Assembly (NCBI RefSeq): GCF_036017065.1
Contig: NZ_JAYXHR010000002.1
Coordinates: 1,364,001-1,428,000, forward strand
From: Uliginosibacterium sp036017065
GTDB taxonomy: Bacteria; Pseudomonadota; Gammaproteobacteria; Burkholderiales; Rhodocyclaceae
Direction of reading: 5' to 3'
DNA length: 64,000 bases
The position numbers and the translations under genes are program-made. The stretch's first letter is position 1, and each line of letters starts with the position of its first letter. The notes under the pieces were generated by a model. It made no database searches and was not told the DNA's origin. It saw nothing but the letters and a program-made list of their open reading frames with translations. Shown one piece after another: positions 1 through 8,442 of the stretch.

Positions 1-87
1 CGCTTTGCCAGGCTGTCTTCCTCCCTGCTGGACCGCTACGCCCAGGCGCTCGGCCTGAGCGCCGAACAACTCCGCCACCTGCCATGA
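1..87 (+). CDS. 3' end of an unidentified gene upstream of the BtrH cassette
   Basis: Frame 1 is open from the first base and ends with TGA at 85-87, giving 28 residues that end in LGLSAEQLRHLP. The stop overlaps the ATG of the next gene (ATGA at 84-87). The same translational-coupling overlap recurs between most of the following genes, so this is very probably the last part of another member of the same operon. Too little remains to name it. A condensing or activating enzyme would fit the context, but that is a guess. Confidence 0.6.
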   Translation, partial: RFARLSSSLLDRYAQALGLSAEQLRHLP

Positions 88-1088
88 CCACGGCATCCAC
101 TGCCCTGCAGCACCCGTTCCAGCACCGCCACGCGGCGCACTGCGAGAGCGGCGTCATCTCCAGCCTGCTGTCGCATCACGGCGCACCGATGAGCGAGGCG
201 ATGGCCTTCGGCCTGTCGTCCGGCCTCTCCTTCGCCTACCTGCCCTTCGTCAAGCTGTCCGGCCTGCCGCTGGTGGCCTATCGCATGCCGCCGCGCGCCA
301 TCATCAAGGGCCTGGCGAAGCCGATGCACGCGCGTTTCCGCTTCGAGACCTTCCGCTCGCCGGAGGCCGGCCGCGCGCGGCTGGACGCCTTGCTCGCGGA
401 AGGCCGCGTCGTCGGCCTGCAGACCTCGGTGTTCTGGCTGCCGTACTTCCCCCAGGACATGCGCTTCCACTTCAATGCGCACAACCTGCTGGTCTACGGA
501 CGCAACGGCGACGACTACCTGGTGAGCGATCCGGTCTTCGAAGAGCCGCAGCGCTGCGCCAGTGCCGACATGGCCCGCGCGCGCTTCGCCAAGGGCGTGC
601 TCGCGCCGAAGGGCCTGCTGTACTACCCGCAGGACGTCGGTCGCCGGCAACCGGACGCGGAGGCCATCCGCCGCGCCATCCGCAAGACCTGCCGCGTGAT
701 GCTGGCGCCGGTGCCGATTGCCGGCGTGCGGGGCATGCGCATGCTGGCGAAGAAGATAGAGAGCCTGCCCGCTGACGCGACGGGCTCCGCCTTCATCGGC
801 CACGTGGTGCGGATGCAGGAGGAGATCGGCACCGGCGGTGCCGGCTTCCGCTTCATCTACGCGGCCTTCCTGCAGGAGGCCGCTGCTCTCACCGGCCGCG
901 CCGATCTCGCGGCCTTCGCCGATCGCCTGACCCTTATCGGTGACGGTTGGCGTGCCTTTGCCCTCAAGGCCGCGCGCATGATCCGCGGCCGCGAAGCCCT
1001 GGTGCCGCCCGCCATTGCGCAACTGCTGCGCGACCAGGCGAACGCCGAGGAGGCCTTCTTCCGCGACCTGAAGAAGGCCACGGCCTGA
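84..1088 (+). CDS. BtrH-like (BtrH N-terminal / DUF4872 type) acyltransferase
   Basis: 334 residues. The N-terminal part carries HCESG near residue 25 and, further on, FNAHNLLVYGR followed by YLVSDPVF. This Cys...His...Asp layout resembles the papain/C39-like fold of BtrH, the butirosin enzyme that moves an aminoacyl group from an acyl carrier protein to an amine. The C-terminal part is helical, as in the DUF4872 domain. The ATG at 84 overlaps the upstream stop, and the TGA overlaps the start of the ABC ATPase gene. With an acyl carrier protein and ketosynthase a few genes downstream, a role in transferring an ACP-bound acyl group is a reasonable inference. The family assignment is from motif recognition; the substrate is unknown. 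Confidence 0.72.
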   Translation: MTTASTALQHPFQHRHAAHCESGVISSLLSHHGAPMSEAMAFGLSSGLSFAYLPFVKLSGLPLVAYRMPPRAIIKGLAKPMHARFRFETFRSPEAGRARLDALLAEGRVVGLQTSVFWLPYFPQDMRFHFNAHNLLVYGRNGDDYLVSDPVFEEPQRCASADMARARFAKGVLAPKGLLYYPQDVGRRQPDAEAIRRAIRKTCRVMLAPVPIAGVRGMRMLAKKIESLPADATGSAFIGHVVRMQEEIGTGGAGFRFIYAAFLQEAAALTGRADLAAFADRLTLIGDGWRAFALKAARMIRGREALVPPAIAQLLRDQANAEEAFFRDLKKATA

Positions 1089-2008
1089 TGCTGGAGGTCC
1101 GCGGCCTCGGCTACCGCTACCCGCGTGCGACGGCCGCTGCGCTCGATGGCCTGTCCCTCGTGGCCGAGCGCGGCAGCATCCTTGGCCTGCTGGGGCCGAA
1201 CGGGGCCGGCAAGACCACCTTCATCTCGCATCTTGCCGGCTGGTTGCCGGTCACGCAGGGCGAGATCCTCGTCGACGGCCAGCCGCTGTCCGTCGTGCGA
1301 CGCAGGCAGCCCACGCGCATCGCGGTGGCGCCGCAGGAATACGCCTTCTACGCCGCGCTGACGGTGCGCGAGAACCTGGAATGCTTCGCAGCCTGTGCGC
1401 GCCTTGCCGGCGAACGCAAGCGCAACCGCGTTGCCGACTGCCTGGCCTTCGCGCAACTGGAGCGCTTCGCCGACACACGCGCCAGCGATCTGTCCGGCGG
1501 GCTCAAGCGCCGCCTCAACTTCGCGCTGGCCTTGCTGCCGGAGCCGGAACTGGTGCTGTTCGACGAGCCCACCGTCGGCGTCGACCCCCAGTCGCGCGCC
1601 TTCCTGCTGGAGTCGGTGCAAGCACTGGCGCGCCGGGGCGTGGCCGTGGTCTATACCACGCACTACATGGAGGAGATCGAGGCGATCGCGGACCGCGCTT
1701 TGATCATCGATCACGGCCGTGTGCTGCGCGAGGGCAGCCTGCCCGACCTGCTCGCGCAGCGTGCCGCGCGCCTGCGCCTGCATGTCGAAGGCATGGACCC
1801 GGTCGTGCTGGTCGAGCTGTTGTCGCGCTTCGGTGCGGCCAGTGCCCAGCACGGCGACGCCGTCGTGGAGCTGGGCCCGGAGGCGTCGCCCGCCGGCGTC
1901 CTGCAGGCGGTCGAGGCGGCCGGCGGACAGGTGCGCCAGGCGGATTTCGGTCGCGGCAATCTGGGCGAACTGTTCATGGCGCTAACGCAGCGCTCGCTGC
2001 GGGACTGA
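1088..2008 (+). CDS. ABC transporter ATP-binding protein (ABC-2 exporter type)
   Basis: 306 residues. Walker A GPNGAGKTT is near residue 37, Q-loop APQEY near 80, signature LSGGLKRRL near 137, Walker B LVLFDEP near 156, and the H-loop histidine in YTTHY. The C-terminal 80 residues form the variable tail seen in drug- and lipid-export ATPases (DrrA/LnrL-like). The ATG at 1088 shares its A with the stop of the BtrH-like gene. A longer open frame upstream lies inside that gene and is rejected. It should power the permease encoded two bases downstream. The cargo is unknown, but the operon suggests an acylated product. Confidence 0.93.
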   Translation: MLEVRGLGYRYPRATAAALDGLSLVAERGSILGLLGPNGAGKTTFISHLAGWLPVTQGEILVDGQPLSVVRRRQPTRIAVAPQEYAFYAALTVRENLECFAACARLAGERKRNRVADCLAFAQLERFADTRASDLSGGLKRRLNFALALLPEPELVLFDEPTVGVDPQSRAFLLESVQALARRGVAVVYTTHYMEEIEAIADRALIIDHGRVLREGSLPDLLAQRAARLRLHVEGMDPVVLVELLSRFGAASAQHGDAVVELGPEASPAGVLQAVEAAGGQVRQADFGRGNLGELFMALTQRSLRD

Positions 2009-2010
2009 CC

Positions 2011-3168
2011 ATGCTGCGTGCCCTCATCTGGAAGGAACTGATTGCCCTGTCGCGCGACCTGCACGGTCTTGCCGCGCTGTTCCTGATGCCACTGATCTTC
2101 ATCGTCGTCATGTCGATGGCATTGAAGGATGTGTACTCCCCGCCGCTGGCGTCGTTGCCCTACGCGCTGGACCTGCGGGACGACGGCCCGGCGGCGAAGG
2201 CGCTGGCGGCGCGCTGGGCAGAGCGTCGCGGCCAGCCGCTGCTGCTGACCCGCAACTGGCAGGCGGAGCTGAAGAGCGGCCAGCTCAAGTACGTGTTGAT
2301 CATCGAGACCGGTTTTGGCCAGGCCCTGCATGAACTGAAGGCGCCTGAAGAACCGCGCCTGCGCCTGCTGGCGGAACCGGGCATGGAGCCGGCGCTGTTC
2401 CAGGGCAGCGTGGCGGAGTTGATGGCGATCCTCGGCGAGGCCCGTGCGCGTTCGCTGGCCACGCGCTTCCTCGGCACCGTGCCGTCCGGCGTCGCCGACC
2501 TGGGCCGCTTCGTGTCGGGCGAGCGTTTCGAGATGCGCCAGCACCCCACCTCGGTGCAGCACAACGTGCCGGCCTGGCTCATCTTCGGCATGTTCTTCGT
2601 GGTGTCGGCGATGGCCGGCCTGTTCGTTCAGGAGCGCGACAGCGGCACGCTGGCCCGCCTCGCCAGCCTGGGGGTGCCCAATGCCGTGCAGATCACCGCC
2701 AAGGCCGTGCCCTACCTGCTGGTCAACGGCGTACAGGCGCTGCTGATGCTGGCGGTCGGCATATGGCTGATGCCGCTGATGGGCGGCCAGGGCCTGTCGC
2801 TGGCGGGCGTCGACCTCGCCGCACTCGGGCTGATGATCGTCGCGACCAGCTGCGCTGCCGTGGCGCTGGCGCTGGCGGTCGCCAGCTTCGTGCGTACCCA
2901 TGGCCAGGCCTCCGCCGTGGGGCCGCTGGTCAACGTCCTGATGGCCGCCACCGGCGGCATCATGGTGCCCACGTTCGTGATGCCGCCGGTGATGCAGCAG
3001 ATTGCCGCCGCCTCACCGATGAACTGGGCCTTGTCCGGCATGCTCGACGTGCTGTTGCGCGGGGCCGGGCCGCAGACGGTGTGGCCGCATGCCTGGCCGC
3101 TCTTCCTCTTCGCGCTGCTGACGCTGGTCGTCGCGGCACTGCGCTTTCCGCGACGGGTGCGTGCATGA
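2011..3168 (+). CDS. ABC-2 type permease of the exporter
   Basis: 385 residues. It has one membrane segment near residues 20-40, then a large non-membrane domain of about 150 residues, then about five segments from residue 190 to the end. This topology is typical of ABC-2 permeases that export lipids or hydrophobic antibiotics. The start lies two bases after the ATPase stop, and the stop overlaps the ACP start (ATGA at 3165-3168). It presumably forms a dimer with the upstream ATPase in the inner membrane. The family call is firm; the substrate is inferred only from the neighbouring ACP and ketosynthase genes. Confidence 0.9.
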   Translation: MLRALIWKELIALSRDLHGLAALFLMPLIFIVVMSMALKDVYSPPLASLPYALDLRDDGPAAKALAARWAERRGQPLLLTRNWQAELKSGQLKYVLIIETGFGQALHELKAPEEPRLRLLAEPGMEPALFQGSVAELMAILGEARARSLATRFLGTVPSGVADLGRFVSGERFEMRQHPTSVQHNVPAWLIFGMFFVVSAMAGLFVQERDSGTLARLASLGVPNAVQITAKAVPYLLVNGVQALLMLAVGIWLMPLMGGQGLSLAGVDLAALGLMIVATSCAAVALALAVASFVRTHGQASAVGPLVNVLMAATGGIMVPTFVMPPVMQQIAAASPMNWALSGMLDVLLRGAGPQTVWPHAWPLFLFALLTLVVAALRFPRRVRA

Positions 3169-3470
3169 GCGATGCCGTGAGCGACCCCCTCGTGGCGCAG
3201 CTCACCGCGCTGATCCTCGAGGCCTGCGAGAAGGACGCGCCGCCCGGCGGCCTGCACGCGGACGAACCGCTGTTCGGCGCCGAGACGCGCCTGCAGCTCG
3301 ACTCGCTGGATGCGCTGCAGATCTCCATGGCAATCCAGAAGCAGTACGGGCTGCGCATGGCCGACAGCAAGGAGACGCGCCGCGCGCTCAGCTCGATCGC
3401 CCATCTGGCCGACTACCTCGTGGCATCCGGCATATCGCCGGGCGCGCAGGGTACGACGCCGACGGCATGA
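3165..3470 (+). CDS. Acyl carrier protein (phosphopantetheine-binding)
   Basis: 101 residues, slightly longer than FabD-pathway ACPs (about 80). The phosphopantetheine attachment motif is LDSLDALQIS, with the serine at about residue 47, followed by the helix II/III pattern of carrier proteins. It overlaps the permease stop by four bases and the ketosynthase start by four bases. It is a dedicated carrier for the cassette rather than the housekeeping AcpP, which normally sits with fabF/fabD. It probably supplies the thioester substrate for the BtrH-like transferase and the ketosynthase. Confidence 0.9.
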   Translation: MSDAVSDPLVAQLTALILEACEKDAPPGGLHADEPLFGAETRLQLDSLDALQISMAIQKQYGLRMADSKETRRALSSIAHLADYLVASGISPGAQGTTPTA

Positions 3471-4579
3471 GCGCCCTGGCGATCCGCGGCCGTGGCCTGG
3501 CATGCGGCCTCGGCGTCGGTGCCGACGCGGCCGCTGCGGCTGTCGGCACACTGCCGGTGCCGCTGTTCGTGACGCTGGGCGAGGGGCTGCAACGACCGTT
3601 CCTGCCCATCCGCGGCATTCCTGACGACGCGACCATCACTGGCGCGGCAGCCTGGCATGCGCGGACCCGCGCCCTCATCCGCGACGTGGTGGCACAGGCG
3701 CTGGGAGAGGCGTCCGGAGCGGCGCTCGAGCTCGTGCCGCGCGACGGTGCGCTGCTGATCGCGTCGTCGTCGCTGCACGTCGGCGCTGTCGAAGCCGGCC
3801 AGCTGTTCCGTCCCCATGGCTCATTGTTCGCACAGCAGGTAAAGGAGTGGCTGGACTGGCAGGGACCGGTGTACTGCTTTTCCACGGCGTGCACGTCGAG
3901 CATCGTCGCCCTGTCCGCCGCGCGCGCACTGCTGGCGAGCGGTGCTGCCCCCTCCGCGCTGGTGCTCGGCGTGGAACTCGCCAATCGCCTGAGCCTGTCC
4001 GGCTTCCAGGGCATGCAGTTGCTGTCGCCGGACGCGGCGCGACCCTTCGGCCTGGGGCGCAACGGCCTAGTGCTCGGCGAGGCCGTCGCCGCCCTGCACT
4101 GTGTCGTCGCCAGCGGAAATGAGGCCGGCTGGCGGATCACCGGCAGCGCGCACATCGTCGATGGCAGCGACCCTGCCGGCGCGAGTCGCGGCGCGCTGCT
4201 GCGCGCCTGTCGCGAAGCCCTGGAGCAGGCGGGCCGTACGCCGGCCGAGGTCGAACTGGTGAAGGTGCAGGCCGCGGGCAGTCCCGGCAACGACGCCCTG
4301 GAGGCCGCCGTGCTGCACGAGTTGTTCGACCACATGCCAGCGCTGGTGTCGCTGAAACCATCCCTCGGCCACTGCCTGGGTGCGTCCGGTGCAGTGGAGC
4401 TGGCCCTGTTGTGCGCCGCGCTGGATGCCGGCGCGTTGCCGCCGGTGACGCACGAGCCGGATCCGGCGCTGGACCTGCGATTGGCGACACGTCTGGATGC
4501 CGCACCGCGCTGCGTGCTGGCGATCATCGTCGGCTTTGGCGGTGGTCATGCGGCAGCCGTGCTGGAGTGCCGGCAATGA
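3467..4579 (+). CDS. Atypical beta-ketoacyl synthase lacking the HGTGT histidine
   Basis: 370 residues, shorter than FabF (about 410). The nucleophile region CFSTACTSSI contains the expected cysteine, and the second histidine is present in KPSLGHCLGASG. The first histidine motif, normally EAHGTGT, reads KVQAAGSPGND. In an ungapped alignment the histidine is replaced by glutamine. Ketosynthases without this histidine (KS0 type in polyketide synthases) bind acyl groups but usually do not elongate them. This one may therefore act in transacylation, matching the BtrH-like enzyme. ATG at 3467 overlaps the ACP stop; the stop overlaps the next gene. A longer frame starting at 3161 is out of register with the operon. 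Confidence 0.85.
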   Translation: MSALAIRGRGLACGLGVGADAAAAAVGTLPVPLFVTLGEGLQRPFLPIRGIPDDATITGAAAWHARTRALIRDVVAQALGEASGAALELVPRDGALLIASSSLHVGAVEAGQLFRPHGSLFAQQVKEWLDWQGPVYCFSTACTSSIVALSAARALLASGAAPSALVLGVELANRLSLSGFQGMQLLSPDAARPFGLGRNGLVLGEAVAALHCVVASGNEAGWRITGSAHIVDGSDPAGASRGALLRACREALEQAGRTPAEVELVKVQAAGSPGNDALEAAVLHELFDHMPALVSLKPSLGHCLGASGAVELALLCAALDAGALPPVTHEPDPALDLRLATRLDAAPRCVLAIIVGFGGGHAAAVLECRQ

Positions 4580-5109
4580 CGACCGCATTCCTGCCCTGGC
4601 GAGTCGTCGCCTGTCACGTCGAACTGCCGGCCGACTGGCGCGAGCGGCTCGTCCGAAACCTGGGCGAGCGGCCGCGTCGTCTCGGTGTGTTCGGCGAGCT
4701 GGCCCTGTACGGCGCCACGGCCTGTCTTGCACAGGCCGGCGTCGCCACGCTGCCCGGGCGGGCGATGCTGCGCGTGGCCAGCCGCAGCGCCTGCGCGAGC
4801 GCGACCGTCGCAGCGCTGGAGCAACTGGAAAGTGGCGGCCCGCAACCCTTCACCTTCCTGCAGGGCCAGCCCAGCCAGTCACTGGCCGCGCTGTCGCGCG
4901 CGCTGCGCTGGCAGGGCGATGCCTCCTTCCTGATCGATGAAGCGCCAGAGCAGGCGGCGCGGCTGGCGTGCTGCGAGGCTGCCGGACGTGAGTTGCTGCT
5001 GGGCTGGGTGAACGACCTGCCGCAAGCGGAGACGCGCTGGTACTGGCTGCGCCAGTCCGCGGACGAGCGACTGCCCGTGTTCACGCCGGAAACCTTCCAG
5101 GCGTTCTAG
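4576..5109 (+). CDS. Short ketosynthase-like N-terminal domain protein
   Basis: 177 residues. The segment FGELALYGATACLAQAG and the pattern around PFTFLQGQPSQS resemble the N-terminal half of ketosynthases (Ketoacyl-synt_2 type). The protein ends before any nucleophilic cysteine motif or histidines could appear, so it cannot be a complete condensing enzyme. Similar short partners accompany ketosynthases in aryl polyene and dialkylresorcinol clusters. It is coupled to the ketosynthase gene by an ATGA overlap and is probably a structural or chain-length partner. It ends tail to tail with the thioesterase gene; the two stop codons share CTAG at 5106-5109. Confidence 0.7.
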   Translation: MTTAFLPWRVVACHVELPADWRERLVRNLGERPRRLGVFGELALYGATACLAQAGVATLPGRAMLRVASRSACASATVAALEQLESGGPQPFTFLQGQPSQSLAALSRALRWQGDASFLIDEAPEQAARLACCEAAGRELLLGWVNDLPQAETRWYWLRQSADERLPVFTPETFQAF

Positions 5110-5636
5110 GCGTCCGGGTTCGCCGCGGCTGGTGCGCGTGGAGCTTGCGGCTTGCGGCGGATGTACAGGGTCTTGCTGACGGTGGCCACCACCTGTCCCT
5201 GCTGGTCGACGATATCCACCTTGAATACCGGCTCGTACTTCTGGTCGGCCGCCGTGTGCTGACGCGCCGCTTCGACAGCTGTCCCGGGCATCTCGAAGCG
5301 CGCGCGCACCGTGCCCTTGGCCGGCAGCTTGTAGTCGATGTGCGAGGACCGGTCCCACACCACGTAGCCGGTTCCCAGCCGATGCATGATCAGCAGCGCG
5401 AAGAACGGATCGGTCATCGCGAACAGCGAGCCACCGAAATGCGTGCCGAAGATATTGCGGTTGTAGAAACGCAGCGTCATGCGCACCTGTGCGCTGGTCC
5501 AGTCGTCGGCAATGCGCTCCACGCGGATGCCTGCACCGATGAAGGGCGGCCACAGGTTGATCAGGAAACGCGTCATCCGCGCGCTGAGGCCGGCCTCGCG
5601 CAGGAAGCCTTGCTTGAGCTTGGGACTGAGGCTCAC
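5106..5636 (-). CDS. Hot-dog fold thioesterase-like protein (DUF4442 type)
   Basis: 176 residues. The segment FGTHFGGSLFAMTDPF followed by the DYKLPAKG stretch matches the DUF4442/YiiD C-terminal hot-dog family, which is related to acyl-CoA thioesterases. The start is taken as GTG at 5636 because a GGAG ribosome site lies about eight bases upstream and the frame further upstream belongs to ruvA in another register. It lies just downstream of ruvA on the same strand and may be co-transcribed with GST and ruvA. It faces the ACP/ketosynthase cassette, so a link to acyl thioester turnover there is possible but unproven. Confidence 0.75.
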   Translation of the reverse strand: MSLSPKLKQGFLREAGLSARMTRFLINLWPPFIGAGIRVERIADDWTSAQVRMTLRFYNRNIFGTHFGGSLFAMTDPFFALLIMHRLGTGYVVWDRSSHIDYKLPAKGTVRARFEMPGTAVEAARQHTAADQKYEPVFKVDIVDQQGQVVATVSKTLYIRRKPQAPRAPAAANPDA

Positions 5637-5650
5637 GGCGGTGGCTCCGT

Positions 5651-6238
5651 TCAAGCCTTCGACAGCAGCTTCAGCGCCGCGCGGATGCCCTCCGACACGC
5701 CGATGTCGGCGGGCAGCTGCTTCATCGCAGCCAGCGCTTCCTTCTCGTTGTAGCCCAGCGCCAGCAGGGCGTGGGCGATGTCGGTCTGGGCGCCGGCGGG
5801 CGCACTGATGGCGGTGGCGGCGACTGCGGGCAGGGCCTTGGCCAGCTTGTCGCGCAGTTCCAGCAGCAGGCGCTCGGCGGTCTTCTTGCCGATGCCGGGC
5901 ACCTTGGTGAGGCGGCCGCTTTCCTGCAGCGTGACGGCCTGCGCCAGCTCCGCCACCGACATGCCGGAGAGCACCGACAGCGCAGTGCGGGCGCCGATGC
6001 CGGAGATCTTCAGCAGCTGGCGGAAGGCGCCACGCTCGTCCTCGCTGCCGAAGCCGTACAGGAAGTGGCCGTCTTCGCGGATGGCGAGGTGGGTGTGCAG
6101 CGTCACCTTCTGGCCGGTGGCCGGCAGGTTGTAGAAGGTGCTCATCGGCACGTCCACTTCGTAGCCGACGCCACCGACGTCGAGAAGGATCAGCGGTGGG
6201 TTCTTTTCCAGCAGGGTGCCGGTGAGGCGTCCGATCAT
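5651..6238 (-). CDS. ruvA: Holliday junction branch migration protein RuvA
   Basis: 195 residues, the normal length. It starts MIGRLTGTLLEK with the OB-fold domain. Helix-hairpin-helix motifs follow (ISGIGARTAL and VPGIGKKTAERLL, near residues 75-125), and the C-terminal UBA-like domain that contacts RuvB includes ALLALGYNEKEA. RuvA binds four-way DNA junctions and loads the RuvB motor. ruvC and ruvB, its usual neighbours in Betaproteobacteria, are not adjacent: a GST gene lies upstream and a thioesterase gene downstream. Its ATG overlaps the GST stop by four bases. Confidence 0.97.
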   Translation of the reverse strand: MIGRLTGTLLEKNPPLILLDVGGVGYEVDVPMSTFYNLPATGQKVTLHTHLAIREDGHFLYGFGSEDERGAFRQLLKISGIGARTALSVLSGMSVAELAQAVTLQESGRLTKVPGIGKKTAERLLLELRDKLAKALPAVAATAISAPAGAQTDIAHALLALGYNEKEALAAMKQLPADIGVSEGIRAALKLLSKA

Positions 6239-6858
6239 GTTCTGTCCACGGGATAGGCAAGGAAGGCGGGCAGGGCTTCGGTCTGCGCCGCGAAAGCTGC
6301 CAGCGCCGGCGTCAGCGACGGGTCACTGAGGCCGGGCTGGGCGAACTGGTTGAAGCCCCAGGCGACGGCCACGTCGATGTCGGCCTGGCACAGCGTGTCG
6401 CCGCACAGCCAGCTCGTGCCGCGGCCGGCGCAGGCCGCGTCCAGCAGCGCCCAGGCATCGGCGAGCTGGCTGCGGATGCGCGACAGCCACGGGTCGTACT
6501 GGAAGGCTTCGGGGCGCAGCTGGGTTTCGTAGAGGTGCTGCACGGTCTTCTCGCAGGCCACCAGCGCGATGCCGCCCAGTTGCAGGGCACGGCGGTAGGT
6601 GTCGGCCTGCGTGGGCCACAACCGCTGCGCCGGAGCGACGCGTGAATCGAGCCAGGCGAGGATCAGGCTGCTGTCCATCAGGACTTCGCCGTCGTCGCAG
6701 ACCAGGGTCGGCGCCTTGATCAGCGGGTTGATGGCGCGGTACTGCTCGATCTGGCGCAGCACGGAGATGGAGCGGTGCTCGAAGGGCTGCCCCATCAGCG
6801 TCGCGCCGATGGCGACGCGGCGCACATAGGGCGAATCGAGCATGCCGATGAGCTGCAT
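6235..6858 (-). CDS. Glutathione S-transferase family protein
   Basis: 207 residues. The N-terminal thioredoxin-like domain starts MQLIGMLDSPYVRRV, with the serine in the SPYVRR position used for glutathione activation. It continues to the cis-proline region IKAPTLVCDDGEVLMDSS, where the ES/DS pair binds the gamma-glutamyl group. The rest is the all-helical domain. It is the first gene of a GST-ruvA-thioesterase run. The substrate is unknown, as for most bacterial GSTs. The 173 bases upstream form a divergent promoter region shared with the CNNM-type gene. Confidence 0.9.
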   Translation of the reverse strand: MQLIGMLDSPYVRRVAIGATLMGQPFEHRSISVLRQIEQYRAINPLIKAPTLVCDDGEVLMDSSLILAWLDSRVAPAQRLWPTQADTYRRALQLGGIALVACEKTVQHLYETQLRPEAFQYDPWLSRIRSQLADAWALLDAACAGRGTSWLCGDTLCQADIDVAVAWGFNQFAQPGLSDPSLTPALAAFAAQTEALPAFLAYPVDRT

Positions 6859-7031
6859 GGCGGACTCCGGGGCCGGAATGAGGTGATCTGACAGGGAAAA
6901 TCGCGGAACCGGAAGGCATTTCCGCCGAATGCGCCGCCAGAGTAAGCCTTGCCGGTGGGCAAAAAGGCGCCCGGGGCGGGCATGGTATCCTCATTGTCCC
7001 TCATTCCTGTGCCGGAGTTGGCCGGCGCTGT

Positions 7032-8369
7032 ATGGATCTCGCAATCGTTGTCCTGCTGATCGTGCTCAATGGCGTGTTCGCCATGTCTGAAATTGCGGTG
7101 GTGTCTTCCCGCAAGGCGCGCCTGCAGAAACTCGCTGAAGACGGCTCGCCCGGCGCGCGCAGTGCGCTGCGCCTGCACGACGAACCCTCCAGCTTCCTGT
7201 CGACCATCCAGGTCGGCATCACCTCGATCGGCATTCTGTCGGGTGCCATCGGTGAAGGCGCGCTGAGCGTGCCGATCCGCACCTTCCTCGAGCCCCTGCC
7301 CCTGATCGGCCCCTATGCCGGCCCGATCGCACTGGGCCTGGTGGTCGTCTTCATCACCTACCTGTCGGTCGTCATCGGCGAACTGGTGCCCAAGCGCCTC
7401 GCGTTGCTGGCACCGGAAGCCATCGCCTCCGTGATGGCGCGCCCGCTGACGGCGCTGTCGCGCATCGTGCGTCCGCTGGTGTGGTTGTTCTCGGTGTCCA
7501 GCGACATCATCCTGCGCCCCTTCCGCGCCCGCCGTGCCGGCGAACCGCCGGTGACCGACGAGGAGATCAAGGTGCTCATGGGGCAGGGCGCCGAGGCCGG
7601 CGTCTTCCACGAGAGCGAGCAGGAGATCGTCTCCAACGTGCTGCGCCTGGACGAGCAGCGCATCGGCGGCATCATGACGCCGCGCAAGGACATCCACTTC
7701 ATCGACCTCGCCGATCCCGAGGCCGACGTGCGCGGCGAGGTCGCGAACAGCGAGTACGGACGCCTGGTGGTGTGTCGCGACGGCTTGGAGAACGTGCTGG
7801 GCGTGCTGCAGGTGAAAGACCTGCTGAAGCCCATCCTGAATGGCGAGCCCTTCCTGATCGAGCCGGTGCTGCGCTCGCCGCTGTACGTGCCGGACACGCT
7901 GACCACCTCGCAGTTGCTGGAGCACTTCCGCAAGTCGCGGGTGCAGTTCGCGCTGGTGGTGGACGAGTACGGCGAGATCGAGGGTCTGGTGTCGCTCACC
8001 GACGTGCTGACTTCCATCGTCGGCGACATGCCGGACCACGACGACATCGACACGCCGGAACTGGTGCAGCGCGAGGACGGCTCCTGGCTGGTCGATGCCT
8101 CGATGACGGTGGAGCGCTTCCAGGATCTGTTCGACGTCGACGAACTGCCGGAGTCCGACGGTGGCGGCTTCCACACCGTCGGCGGGTTCGTCATGCAGCA
8201 GCTGGGCCGCATTCCGCGCGTGGCCGACCACTTCGAGAGCGTCGGCCTGCGTTTCGAGGTGGTGGACATGGATCGCCACCGCGTCGACAAGCTGCTGATC
8301 GCCGAGACGCCGGAGCGCGTCGCGCAGAAGCAGCGTCGCGCGCAGGAGGAAGAGGAGAACGACGGCTGA
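7032..8369 (+). CDS. CNNM/CorC family membrane protein with CBS pair (HlyC/CorC family transporter)
   Basis: 445 residues. It contains a DUF21/CNNM transmembrane domain (about residues 1-180, including FAMSEIAVVSSRKARL and YLSVVIGELVPKRLA). A pair of CBS domains follows (about 205-335, with IMTPRKDI and LVVDEYGEIEGLVSL), and a C-terminal CorC_HlyC domain (about 350-435). Members have been linked to magnesium/cobalt efflux and to membrane repair; the older name hemolysin is misleading. It is monocistronic and ends just before a strong bidirectional terminator. Confidence 0.93.
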   Translation: MDLAIVVLLIVLNGVFAMSEIAVVSSRKARLQKLAEDGSPGARSALRLHDEPSSFLSTIQVGITSIGILSGAIGEGALSVPIRTFLEPLPLIGPYAGPIALGLVVVFITYLSVVIGELVPKRLALLAPEAIASVMARPLTALSRIVRPLVWLFSVSSDIILRPFRARRAGEPPVTDEEIKVLMGQGAEAGVFHESEQEIVSNVLRLDEQRIGGIMTPRKDIHFIDLADPEADVRGEVANSEYGRLVVCRDGLENVLGVLQVKDLLKPILNGEPFLIEPVLRSPLYVPDTLTTSQLLEHFRKSRVQFALVVDEYGEIEGLVSLTDVLTSIVGDMPDHDDIDTPELVQREDGSWLVDASMTVERFQDLFDVDELPESDGGGFHTVGGFVMQQLGRIPRVADHFESVGLRFEVVDMDRHRVDKLLIAETPERVAQKQRRAQEEEENDG

Positions 8370-8392
8370 TTGCCGGCCGCCGTCTTCACCAC

Positions 8393-8424
8393 AAAAAAAC
8401 GCCCGGTCATGCCGGGCGTTTTTT
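8393..8424. terminator. Bidirectional intrinsic terminator
   Basis: Stem CGCCCGG/CCGGGCG (8400-8406 with 8412-8418) around a 5-base loop, flanked by a run of A on the left and TTTTTT on the right. It can therefore end transcripts from both the CNNM gene (+) and the HAD gene (-). Confidence 0.9.
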
Positions 8425-8442
8425 CGTGCCGACGCGGCCGCT

